From an uncultured Eubacteriales bacterium (GTDB lineage: Bacteria; Bacillota; Clostridia; Christensenellales; Aristaeellaceae), in NCBI GenBank assembly GCA_902785105.1, contig CACZXF010000046.1:1-49988 (forward strand): 49,988 nt of DNA. The letters run 5' to 3'. The position numbers and the translations under genes were made by a program. Shown piece after piece: positions 24,076 through 31,479 of the stretch. How positions within the stretch are numbered: the stretch's first letter is position 1; each line of letters starts with the position of its first letter. A model generated the notes under the pieces. That model was not told the DNA's origin. It did no database searches and saw only the letters and a program-made list of their open reading frames with translations.

Positions 24076-25817
24076 GGATGCGCCGCAAGCCCTGGACGGA
24101 GATCGAGCTGGCCCAGTGCCCGTTCTTCATCGGGCAGCCCTCCACCCACATCGGCAGGTGGGGCGGGATGTTCCCGAAAAAACAGCCGGTGCATCTGGAG
24201 ATCGGCTGCGGGAAGGGCGTTTCGACGGTAAAGATGGCCCACGAGCATCCGGAAATCAACTACATCGCCATCGACGAGGTGCGCCATGTGCTGGCGGTCA
24301 CTGTGCGCAACGCCCATGAGGAATATGGCGGGGACGGCATCGACAACCTGCTCCTGTCCGCCGTGGACGCCATGATGATCCACGATACCTTCTGCGCCGC
24401 CGACGGCATCGAGCGCATCTACATCAGCTTCCCCAACCCCTGGGACGAGCGGGCCAAGCACCACAAGCGGCGGCTGACCCACCCCCGGCAGCTCAATCAG
24501 TACCGGGCCTTTCTGGCTCCCGGCGGGGAGATATGGTTCAAGACGGATGATACAGCGTTATTTACCGCCTCGAAGCGCTATTTTGGCGAGGCGGGCTTTG
24601 AGATCACTTATCTGACCGACGACCTGCACGCCTCGGGCTTTCAGCCGAACTACGTCAGCGAGCACGAGGCACTCTACGCAGGTCAGGGCAAGGCTATACA
24701 CTTCTGCATCGCGAAAATGAAGGACGGAGGAATATCCATGAGCAATTTCTTTGAAAGCAACCGGGAGGCGCTGGAAAATTTCACGAAGGTCTCCACCAGC
24801 GTGGGTCTGAGAGCGGACTACGTCCAGGGCGGCGGCGGCAACACGTCGGCCAAGCTGGCGGGCGGCATGATGGCGATTAAAGCCTCGGGCTACTGTTTGA
24901 AGGACATCCGCCCGGACAAGGCGTATGCGGTTCTGAATTACGACGCGCTGAGAAAGTTCTATTACGGCTCCGACCCCGCCGACTTTGAGGACGTGGAAAA
25001 GGCCGGCAGCGACCAGGCCAAGGCCAACACTCAGGTGATCGAGGGGCTTCAACAGCTCCGTCCGTCCGTCGAGGCGGGCTTCCATTCCATACTGGACACC
25101 TACGTCGCCCACAGCCACAGCGTCTACGCCAATCTCTGCACTTGTTCAAAGGAGCTGGCGGACATCGCCGCCAAGGCGCTGGAGGGCGCGGACTACACCT
25201 GGGGCTGGGTGCCCTACGTCGATCCCGGCGCGCGGCTGACCTTCTCCATACGGGATGAGCTCAAGCGCGTGGAAAAGGAAACGGGTCGGCGTCCCGCCGC
25301 CATATTCATGCAGAACCACGGCCTCATCGCCCACGCCGACGACCCCGACGAGTGCGTCCGCATCCACACCGACGTGAACGACCGCATCGCCAAAGCCTTT
25401 GGGCTGGAAAATGGCTGCTTCCCGAAGGTGGAAATTGTGGATTGCGGCGACGGGCTGTGCGAGGCGGTCTGCCCCTATCTCACTGAGGCGCTGAAGTCCG
25501 GCGAGTTCACGGAGAAGTTCATGCTGGAGGCCCCGCTGTATCCCGATCAGTTGGTGTTCCTCACCGGCAGCTTCGCCTTCGGCGCCGGCAGGCCCGAGGA
25601 GGGCATGGCGCTGGCGAACCCGGAGACCGGCGCGGTGGTGTTCAACATGCCCGCCGCCAAGGCCCAGGTCATCGCGGAGACCCTCTGCTGCATCGTGTTC
25701 ATCGTCCGCAATATCGCGAAGAACGGCTATACCCTCTCCACCCTCGGCGAAAAGGCCAAGCAGTTCATCGCCAACTGGGAGAGCGAGAAATATCGCAAAT
25801 CGCTGGCAGGAAAATAA
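24072..25817 (+). CDS. TrmB tRNA methyltransferase joined in frame to class II aldolase
   Basis: This is a single 581-codon frame. Residues 1-218 or so are TrmB, the tRNA m7G46 methyltransferase: SAM motif LEIGCGKG (42-49) and SFPNPWDERAKHHKRRLTHP (119-138). Residues 223-581 are a class II aldolase/adducin-like protein: GGGGNTSAKL, metal site HSH (about 347-349) and MQNHGLIAHAD. No stop codon separates them. The junction carries GGAGG followed 7 bases later by ATG 24738, a ready-made ribosome site for the aldolase. Either a true fusion or two genes that lost the trmB stop is possible, and both products may be made. The aldolase substrate is unknown. The start at 24072 is supported by GGAGG and by coupling to the upstream gene. 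Confidence 0.8.
   Translation: MRMRRKPWTEIELAQCPFFIGQPSTHIGRWGGMFPKKQPVHLEIGCGKGVSTVKMAHEHPEINYIAIDEVRHVLAVTVRNAHEEYGGDGIDNLLLSAVDAMMIHDTFCAADGIERIYISFPNPWDERAKHHKRRLTHPRQLNQYRAFLAPGGEIWFKTDDTALFTASKRYFGEAGFEITYLTDDLHASGFQPNYVSEHEALYAGQGKAIHFCIAKMKDGGISMSNFFESNREALENFTKVSTSVGLRADYVQGGGGNTSAKLAGGMMAIKASGYCLKDIRPDKAYAVLNYDALRKFYYGSDPADFEDVEKAGSDQAKANTQVIEGLQQLRPSVEAGFHSILDTYVAHSHSVYANLCTCSKELADIAAKALEGADYTWGWVPYVDPGARLTFSIRDELKRVEKETGRRPAAIFMQNHGLIAHADDPDECVRIHTDVNDRIAKAFGLENGCFPKVEIVDCGDGLCEAVCPYLTEALKSGEFTEKFMLEAPLYPDQLVFLTGSFAFGAGRPEEGMALANPETGAVVFNMPAAKAQVIAETLCCIVFIVRNIAKNGYTLSTLGEKAKQFIANWESEKYRKSLAGK
24726..24740 (+). promoter_or_regulatory. Internal ribosome binding site and ATG within the fused frame
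   Basis: GGAGG, seven bases, ATG, in the reading frame of the TrmB-aldolase protein. The ATG at 24738 is codon 223 and begins the aldolase part at its natural N-terminus (MSNFFESNREAL). Confidence 0.7.
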
Positions 25818-25822
25818 AAATC

Positions 25823-26473
25823 ATGGGTTACAGGGTCATTGACAAAGATAAATACTACCGCCGCGGGGTGTTCCGGCATTTTTCGGAGGACTGCAAGTGC
25901 TCTACCTCCATGACGGCGCGGGTGGACGTGACGGAGCTGGTCAGGCGCTCCAGAGAGACGGGGACAAAGTTTTACCTCAACTTTCTGTACATCCTCTCGA
26001 AGGTGCTGAACAGCCGGGAAGATTACCGGATGGGCTGGCTCTGGCAGACGGAAGAGCTGATCTGCTGGGACGTGATCCATCCGACGCAGTACGTCTTTCA
26101 CGAGGACACCGAGACCTGCACCCCGGTCTACACCACCTACACCCCGGACTACGCCGCCTTCTATCGCGGCGCATTGACGGACCTCGAGCGGGCGAAGCAG
26201 ACGCGGGAATACATGCTGGACTCCGCGAGTCATCCCAACTGGTTCGACGCCTCCTATATCTCCTGGCTGTCCTACGACGCGCTGAACATCGAGCTGCCCG
26301 ACGGCTATCTGTTCTTCGCGCCCATCGTCAACTGGGGCCAGTATCGCGAGGAAAACGGCCGGCTGATGATGCCCGTCACCGTCCGTCTGAACCACGCCAT
26401 CGCCGACGGCTACCTGGTGGCGCTGGTGTTCCGGCTGCTGCAACGAGAAATCGACGCCTTTGAAGGGCGATAA
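25823..26473 (+). CDS. Chloramphenicol acetyltransferase-like protein
   Basis: The 216-residue protein has the length and layout of type A chloramphenicol acetyltransferase. It opens with ...RRGVFRHFSEDCKCS and has the catalytic His in RLNHAIADGYL (HxxxDG) near residue 190. Family members transfer acetyl from acetyl-CoA to an acceptor hydroxyl. Whether it uses chloramphenicol cannot be told: the N-terminal and substrate-lining regions look diverged and it sits in a housekeeping operon. It begins 5 bases after the aldolase stop with a weak ribosome site, consistent with coupled translation. Confidence 0.75.
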   Translation: MGYRVIDKDKYYRRGVFRHFSEDCKCSTSMTARVDVTELVRRSRETGTKFYLNFLYILSKVLNSREDYRMGWLWQTEELICWDVIHPTQYVFHEDTETCTPVYTTYTPDYAAFYRGALTDLERAKQTREYMLDSASHPNWFDASYISWLSYDALNIELPDGYLFFAPIVNWGQYREENGRLMMPVTVRLNHAIADGYLVALVFRLLQREIDAFEGR

Positions 26474-26494
26474 CAAAAGAAGGAGGCACAGCCC

Positions 26495-26965
26495 ATGCGC
26501 AGAACCTTGCTCATCTACGTCACCACCGTGGCGCTGGGGCTGTGCCTGGTGTTGGTGAGCCTGATGTTCACGGGCTTCACTCAGGGGGAGCGCATGGCAC
26601 GGACGGCGCTTCAATATCTGGGGAAGCCCTACGTGCTGGGGCAGCGGGGACCGGAAAAGTTCGATTGCAGCGGGCTGATACTCTTCTGCGCGGAGCGGGA
26701 GGACGTCACCGGCCTGCCCCACGCCGCCTGCGAGCTCTATGAGCTGGGCCGGTTCGTGCCCCGCTGGGCGCTGTTGCCCGGTGACATGGTCTGCTTTGAC
26801 ACTGTGCAGGACGACGACAACTGCGACCACGTGGGCATCTATCTGGGCGGCAATCGCTTCGTCCATGCCTCCTCCGCCAAGGACGAGGTCACCATCAGCA
26901 AGTTGACGGATTATTACGACAAAACCTACAGCGGCGCGAGGCGGCTGGTATCGCCATACATTTAG
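26495..26965 (+). CDS. Membrane-anchored NlpC/P60 cell-wall peptidase
   Basis: The 156-residue protein has an N-terminal membrane segment (about 5-27) and an NlpC/P60 domain. The catalytic Cys58 lies in KFDCSG, His112 in CDHVGIYLG, and a third polar residue (His124) in RFVHASS. These enzymes cleave peptide links in peptidoglycan stems. It is minimal, with no binding domain. AGGAGG lies 10 bases before the ATG. It is the last gene of the 23.8-27.0 kb operon. Confidence 0.88.
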   Translation: MRRTLLIYVTTVALGLCLVLVSLMFTGFTQGERMARTALQYLGKPYVLGQRGPEKFDCSGLILFCAEREDVTGLPHAACELYELGRFVPRWALLPGDMVCFDTVQDDDNCDHVGIYLGGNRFVHASSAKDEVTISKLTDYYDKTYSGARRLVSPYI

Positions 26966-26973
26966 AGACTCAC

Positions 26974-27124
26974 TAAATTGAAGTTTATCGGGGAGACAAA
27001 CCAACCCTGTAGGGGCGCCGTTTCGGCGCCTGCCCCCTGCGAAACGTAGCGTTCTGTTGGGCGGGCGGCGCAACGCCGCCCCTACAGGAGAGTGCGTGTC
27101 TCCCCTACAAATCCCTGTCTATCA
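26974..27124. repeat. A-type intergenic repeat
   Basis: The left end is TAAATTGAAGTTTATCGGGG, then the TGTAGGGGCGCCGTTTCGGC arm, the inverted GGCGGCGCAACGCCGCC arm, and the right end CCCCTACAAATCCCTGTCTATC. It fills the space between the NlpC gene and cobT. Confidence 0.85.
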
Positions 27125-27139
27125 ACGAAAGGAATCACT

Positions 27140-28219
27140 ATGTACAACATCACCATCACCCCTCCTGACGCGGGGGCCATTGAGGCGGCGCGGGCGCGGC
27201 AGGACAGTCTGGCGAAGCCGCCGCACAGTCTGGGCAAGTTAGAGGACATCAGCGTGAAGCTGGCGGGCATTACCGGGCAGCTTTACAATCCCATGGAGCG
27301 GCGGCGGGTGCTGATCTTCGCTGCGGACAACGGCATCGCCCACGAGGGCGTGGCCAGCGCGCCCCAGAGCGTGACGCTGAGCCAGACCATCAACTTCACC
27401 CGGGGCCTGACCGGCGTGGCGGTGCTGGCGAAGCACTTTCACGCGGAGCTGGATGTGATGGACGTGGGCATCGACGCCGACTTCACCCAGCCCGGCGTGC
27501 GCAACTTCAAGATCGCCCACGGCACGAAGAACTTCGCCAAGGAGCCCGCCATGAGCCGGGAGGAGTGCCTGCGGGCTATGGACATCGGCATCGAGGCGGC
27601 GAAGCGGGCGAAGGAAGAGGGGATGCAGGTCATCGGCATCGGCGAAATGGGCATCGGCAACACCTCCACATCGTCGGCGGTGCTGTCCGTGCTGCTGGGC
27701 TTGCCCGCGGAAAAGACGGTCAGCCGGGGCGCGGGCATCAACGACGAGGCCTATCTGCGCAAGGTGCGACTGATTGACGAAGCCATCGCCCGGTATGCCC
27801 CGGACCCCGCCGACCCCATCGACGTGATCTCCAAGGTGGGCGGCTTCGATATCGCGGCCATGTGCGGCGCGTTCCTGGGCGCGGCGGCTGAGAAGCTGCC
27901 GGTGGTCATCGACGGGTTCATCTCCGCGGTGGCGGCGCTGTGCGCGTATCGGCTGGACCCGCTGTCCGCGGAGTACATGTTTGCCTCCCACGCCAGCCGG
28001 GAGCGGGGCTATATGCTCGCTATGGATGCCATGGGGCTGGAACCCATGCTGAATTTGGATATGCGGCTGGGCGAGGGCAGCGGCTGTCCCATCGCCTTCG
28101 AGGTCATGGCCGCCGCCGAGAGCGTCATCGCCCACATGGGCACCTTCGAGGAGGCTGCCATCAACGACGACTACCTGGCCGAGATCCGCCCGAATAAGCG
28201 GTATCAGGGGGAAGCATAA
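27140..28219 (+). CDS. cobT: Nicotinate-nucleotide--dimethylbenzimidazole phosphoribosyltransferase
   Basis: The 359-residue protein matches CobT throughout: ARQDSLAKPPHSLGKLED, FAADNGIAHEGVASAPQSVT, MGIGNTSTSSAV, SRGAGINDEAY and the catalytic-Glu region DMRLGEGSGCP. It makes alpha-ribazole phosphate, the lower-ligand nucleotide of cobalamin, from nicotinate mononucleotide and a base such as dimethylbenzimidazole. AAAGGA lies 7 bases before the ATG; an upstream extension runs into the repeat and was rejected. No cobalamin riboswitch is visible upstream. The downstream genes complete lower-loop assembly. Confidence 0.95.
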   Translation: MYNITITPPDAGAIEAARARQDSLAKPPHSLGKLEDISVKLAGITGQLYNPMERRRVLIFAADNGIAHEGVASAPQSVTLSQTINFTRGLTGVAVLAKHFHAELDVMDVGIDADFTQPGVRNFKIAHGTKNFAKEPAMSREECLRAMDIGIEAAKRAKEEGMQVIGIGEMGIGNTSTSSAVLSVLLGLPAEKTVSRGAGINDEAYLRKVRLIDEAIARYAPDPADPIDVISKVGGFDIAAMCGAFLGAAAEKLPVVIDGFISAVAALCAYRLDPLSAEYMFASHASRERGYMLAMDAMGLEPMLNLDMRLGEGSGCPIAFEVMAAAESVIAHMGTFEEAAINDDYLAEIRPNKRYQGEA

Positions 28220-28235
28220 AGGCACGTTGTTCTTC

Positions 28236-28450
28236 GATAAACAGGGATTTGCCGGGGTGTTTGTTCGAGGCCACCTCATCCGCCCTCACGGGCACTTGAC
28301 AAGGGCCTGCCGGCCCCATCTCACTGAAAACAGAGGGGAAGGCAAGGGGCTGGGAACGACGGTGCCCAAAAGCCTTCCCCTTGAAGAGAAGGTGCCCCGA
28401 AGGGGCGGATGAGGTGAAACCTCGTCTCCCCGACAACTTCCGATTTATCG
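28236..28450. repeat. B-type intergenic repeat, variant with GGGCCTGCCGGCCCC
   Basis: The ends are GATAAACAGGGATTTGCCGG and CCCCGACAACTTCCGATTTATC. The left arm holds CACCTCATCCGCCCTCACGG and a GGGCCTGCCGGCCCC insert; the right arm has GGTGCCCCGAAGGGGCGGAT. It lies between cobT and the cobU-like gene. Confidence 0.85.
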
Positions 28451-28479
28451 CGCTGATTGTTGAATACAGGAGGGAAGCT

Positions 28480-29010
28480 ATGAGCACCTTCATCTCCGGC
28501 GGCTGCAAGAACGGGAAGTCCTTCTATGCCCAGCGGATTGCGAAGGCGGGCGGATTGCCGCTCTACTACATCGCCACGATGATCCCCCACGATTCGGAGG
28601 ATGATGCCCGAATATTGCGTCATCAAAAGGAGCGCGAGGGCTGGGGCTTTGAGACGCTGGAATGTGGGGCCGACATACTTTCCTGCCTGGAAAAGGCTGA
28701 CCCGGCGGGGTTCTTTCTGCTGGACAGCGTGACGGCGCTGCTGTCCAATGAGATGTTCACCGCCGAGAGGATGAACCCGGATGCGCCGGGGAAGATTGCC
28801 GGGGAGCTGGTGGAGTTTGTCAAACGCGCGCCCAGGACGGTGCTGGTTTCGGACTACATCTATTCCGACGCAAATCTCTACGACGAATGGACGGAGGCCT
28901 ACCGCCGGGGGCTGGCCCGCATCGACAGGGCGCTGGCCCGTGCCTGTGACGATGTTTTGGAGGTCGTCCACGGGCAGGTCATCGTCCACAAGGGGAGGGT
29001 GCCGCTGTGA
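28480..29010 (+). CDS. cobU: Adenosylcobinamide kinase/guanylyltransferase-like protein
   Basis: The 176-residue protein has an N-terminal CobU-type P-loop GGCKNGKSFYAQ and the RHQKEREGWGFETLE segment holding the His that carries GMP in this family. DSVTALLSNEMF follows the usual order. Its C-terminal third is diverged: the usual NEVGxGIVP motif reads SDYIYSDANLYDE. It should phosphorylate adenosylcobinamide and transfer GMP. AGGAGGG lies 5-6 bases before the ATG. The stop overlaps cobS by 4 bases. A second, short CobU-like gene downstream keeps the C-terminal motif lost here. Confidence 0.82.
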   Translation: MSTFISGGCKNGKSFYAQRIAKAGGLPLYYIATMIPHDSEDDARILRHQKEREGWGFETLECGADILSCLEKADPAGFFLLDSVTALLSNEMFTAERMNPDAPGKIAGELVEFVKRAPRTVLVSDYIYSDANLYDEWTEAYRRGLARIDRALARACDDVLEVVHGQVIVHKGRVPL

Positions 29011-29744
29011 AGCTCATCAAGGCGTTTTTCATGTGCCTGGGCATGTTCACGTCCATCCCGTGCCCCTGGCGGCCCTGGGACGAGGATGCCCGGGACTGGA
29101 TGCTGGTGACGCTGCCGCTGGTGGGTCTGGTGATCGGGCTGCTGTGGGCGGGGATCGGATGGGTGACCGAGGAAGTCATGCCCTATATCCTGCCGGCGAC
29201 GATCGCCGCGCTGCCCTGGCTGCTGACGGGCTTCATCCATCTGGACGGCTACATGGACACCTGCGACGCCATGCTCTCCTGGCGTCCGCTGGAAAAGCGG
29301 CTGGAGATATTGAAGGACAGCCACACCGGGGCCTTCGCCGTGGTGGGGCTGGGCCTGCTGTTTTTGTTCAGCTATGACGCGGCGGCGGGAACCCTGTGGT
29401 ATGATCACTTCGGCCCGCTGCTCTTCATCCCCGTCGTCTCCCGCTGCGGCTCGGCCTTTTCGGTGCTGACATTAAAACCCATCGGGCACAGCCAGTATGC
29501 CGAGATGAAAAGTCAGATGCCCCAGCGGCTGACCGTGGTCGCCATCTGGCTGGTGGCTGTGGTCGTCTGCGCCCTGTGGCTGGGAATGCCCGCCATCGCG
29601 CTGCTGATCGAGACGGCGGCCTATGTGCTGGCCATGACCTGGGTCTATCGGACGCTGAAGGGCGTCTCCGGCGACGTGGCGGGCTTCGCGCTGTCCGTAT
29701 CGGAGTGCGCCGCGCTGATCGCGCTGACGAAATTCGGAGGTTGA
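29007..29744 (+). CDS. cobS: Adenosylcobinamide-GDP ribazoletransferase
   Basis: The 245-residue integral membrane protein has several hydrophobic helices and the CobS hallmarks: FTSIPCP near the N-terminus, GFIHLDGYMDTCDAMLSW with its acidic residues, KDSHTGAFAVVGLG and RCGSAFS. It joins adenosylcobinamide-GDP to alpha-ribazole (phosphate) to make adenosylcobalamin (phosphate). It overlaps cobU by 4 bases (ATGA-type). The next gene starts 4 bases after its stop, so cobU, cobS and the short CobU-like gene form one tight unit. Confidence 0.95.
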   Translation: MKLIKAFFMCLGMFTSIPCPWRPWDEDARDWMLVTLPLVGLVIGLLWAGIGWVTEEVMPYILPATIAALPWLLTGFIHLDGYMDTCDAMLSWRPLEKRLEILKDSHTGAFAVVGLGLLFLFSYDAAAGTLWYDHFGPLLFIPVVSRCGSAFSVLTLKPIGHSQYAEMKSQMPQRLTVVAIWLVAVVVCALWLGMPAIALLIETAAYVLAMTWVYRTLKGVSGDVAGFALSVSECAALIALTKFGG

Positions 29745-29748
29745 GGCT

Positions 29749-30114
29749 ATGATACTGATTACCGGGGGCAGCTATCAGGGCAAACTGGATTACGCCAAGG
29801 CAAGATTTGCTTTGACGGACGATGATATTTGCATCGGAAAGATTGATTTTGATAAAAAATGCCTGGCCTATATCGACCGATACGCGCTGGAAGCCGTAAA
29901 GAGCGGTTTGGAACCCGTCGACATCTTCCGGGCGAACGTCGATGCTTTGCGCAACAAAATCATCATCACCACGGACATCTCCTCGGGCATCGTCCCCATG
30001 GACCCGGCGCTGCGGGCCTGGCGGGAGGCCTGCGGGCGGATGAACAGCTATCTGGCTTCTCAGGCCGACGAGGTCTGGCGGCTGTTTTGCGGGATACCGC
30101 AGAGGCTCAAATGA
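29749..30114 (+). CDS. Short CobU-like protein
   Basis: The 121-residue protein starts with a P-loop-like ITGGSYQGKLDYAKARF and ends with the C-terminal CobU pattern TDISSGIVPMDPALRAWREA, GRMNSYLASQADEVWRLFCG and IPQRLK. The central part with the guanylylated His is missing, so it is about two thirds of normal length. Such short forms may pair with, or act separately from, full CobU. Here it carries the C-terminal motif that the upstream CobU lacks, so functional complementation is possible but unproven. GGAGG precedes the ATG. Confidence 0.75.
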   Translation: MILITGGSYQGKLDYAKARFALTDDDICIGKIDFDKKCLAYIDRYALEAVKSGLEPVDIFRANVDALRNKIIITTDISSGIVPMDPALRAWREACGRMNSYLASQADEVWRLFCGIPQRLK

Positions 30115-30130
30115 TTGTTCTGTCCGGCTC

Positions 30131-30322
30131 TATAAACGGGGATTTGCCGGGGTGTTTGTTCGAGGCCACCTCATCCGCCCTCACGGGCACTTGACAAGGG
30201 CCTGCCGGCCCCATCTCACTGAAAACAGTCACGACGGTGCCCAAAAGCCTTCCCCTTGAGGGGAAGGTGCCCCGAAGGGGCGGATGAGGTGAACCTTCGT
30301 CTCCCCGCCAAATTCCAATTTG
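30131..30322. repeat. B-type intergenic repeat, variant with GGGCCTGCCGGCCCC
   Basis: The ends are TATAAACGGGGATTTGCCGG and CCCCGCCAAATTCCAATTTG. It is very close in sequence to the 28.2 kb copy, including the GGGCCTGCCGGCCCC insert, so the two are recently related or homogenised. It lies within the cob gene run. Confidence 0.85.
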
Positions 30323-30342
30323 AAGAACCATAGAATGAAGCT

Positions 30343-30912
30343 ATGAATACATTATATCTGATGCGCCACAGCCTCACAGAGGCCAACGAAAAACACCTCT
30401 ACGGCGGCAGCACGGACAGTCCCTTGACGGAGAAGGGCGTTGCCATCGCTGACAGCCGCCGGGGCGTCATTCCCGAATGTGATTTATATGTCACCAGCGG
30501 TATGCGGCGGGCCAATGAGACGATGCTGCATATGACGGGGAAAGTGCCCGACCTTATATTGGTGGGACTTCGTGAGATGGACTTCGGGGCATTTGAGATG
30601 CGCGCCTATGATGAATTGAAGGACATCCCCGAATACATCCGCTGGATCGGGGACGAGAGCGGGGAGGTCTTCTGCCCCGGCGGAGAGCGGCGGCTCGATT
30701 TTTGGGAGCGCGTGCTGGAGGCCGGGGAAGAGGTGCTGTCGATGAATGTGGGCCGCGCCTGCGTGGTCTGCCACGGCGGGGTGATCGTCTCGCTGATGGA
30801 GGCGTGGTTCCCCGAAATCCACCGGCATTTTTACGAGTGGCAGCCGGGGGCCTGCGGCGGTTATAAAATTGAGGTGCAGGACGGGCGGCCCGCGGGCTTT
30901 CAGGAGGTTTAG
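30343..30912 (+). CDS. cobC: Histidine phosphatase, probable alpha-ribazole phosphatase
   Basis: The 189-residue histidine-phosphatase superfamily protein has the catalytic LMRHSLTEAN at the N-terminus, LREMDFGAFEMRAYDEL in the middle and the second catalytic His in VVCHGGVIVSLM. In cobalamin operons this family removes phosphate from alpha-ribazole phosphate or adenosylcobalamin phosphate. The function is assigned mainly from context: it lies between the short CobU-like gene and cobO, ending 3 bases before cobO. The ribosome site is weak (GAAGCT). Confidence 0.85.
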   Translation: MNTLYLMRHSLTEANEKHLYGGSTDSPLTEKGVAIADSRRGVIPECDLYVTSGMRRANETMLHMTGKVPDLILVGLREMDFGAFEMRAYDELKDIPEYIRWIGDESGEVFCPGGERRLDFWERVLEAGEEVLSMNVGRACVVCHGGVIVSLMEAWFPEIHRHFYEWQPGACGGYKIEVQDGRPAGFQEV

Positions 30913-30915
30913 AGG

Positions 30916-31440
30916 ATGAAGATAGGACAGTTTCAAATCTACACCGGCAACGGCAAGGGCAAGACCACCGCGTCCCTGGGGCTGGCGCTGCGGGCCAGCG
31001 GGGCGGGGATGAAGGTTTACTTCTGCCAGTTCATCAAGGATCAGGAGTACAGCGAGATCAAGGCGCTGAAGCTGCTGCCCAATGTGACCGTCGAACAGTT
31101 CGGCACCGGCAAGGGCATACTGACCTACCGGGAAAAGGAAGAGGCCGACGAGGCGTGCGCCCGTGCGGGCTATGAGAAGGCGAAGGCCGCGCTGACCTCC
31201 GGGGAGTACGACGTGGTGATCTGCGACGAAATCAACTGCGCCCTGATGTGCAACCTGCTGACCGAGGCCGATCTGCTGGCCCTGGCCGACCTGCGGCCCG
31301 AGGGCACTGAGCTGATCTTCACCGGCCGCGGGGCCACCGAGGCGCTGTTGCAACGCGCCGACCTCGCCACGGAGATGCATCTCATCAAGCACTACTATCA
31401 GGAAAAGAAGCTGCCCGCGCGGGTGGGCATTGAGATGTGA
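30916..31440 (+). CDS. cobO: Corrinoid adenosyltransferase
   Basis: The 174-residue CobA/CobO/BtuR-family protein has the P-loop QIYTGNGKGKTTASLGLALR, FIKDQEYSEIKAL, VICDEINCALMCNLL and ELIFTGRGA. It transfers the 5'-deoxyadenosyl group from ATP to reduced cobalt. Adenosylation plus the lower-loop genes upstream fit cobinamide salvage; no corrin-ring genes are in the window. GGAGG(TTTAGAGG) precedes the ATG. A bidirectional terminator follows. Confidence 0.93.
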   Translation: MKIGQFQIYTGNGKGKTTASLGLALRASGAGMKVYFCQFIKDQEYSEIKALKLLPNVTVEQFGTGKGILTYREKEEADEACARAGYEKAKAALTSGEYDVVICDEINCALMCNLLTEADLLALADLRPEGTELIFTGRGATEALLQRADLATEMHLIKHYYQEKKLPARVGIEM

Positions 31441-31448
31441 AATGGATA

Positions 31449-31479
31449 CAAAAAAACGACGCTTGCGCGTCGTTTTTTT
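31449..31479. terminator. Bidirectional terminator between cobO and Mur ligase gene
   Basis: CGACGC / GCGTCG with a TTGC loop is flanked by A7 on the left and T7 on the right, so it works on both strands. It overlaps the stop codon of the minus-strand gene. Confidence 0.9.

Noticed and set aside
25823-26473. Acquired chloramphenicol resistance gene
   Set aside because: The CAT-like fold is present but the gene is embedded in a housekeeping operon, has base composition like its neighbours and no mobile element next to it, so a resistance role is not supported.
28236-30322. CRISPR array from repeated palindromic sequences
   Set aside because: The repeats are dispersed singly between genes, vary in length and orientation, have no regular spacers, and no cas gene is present.
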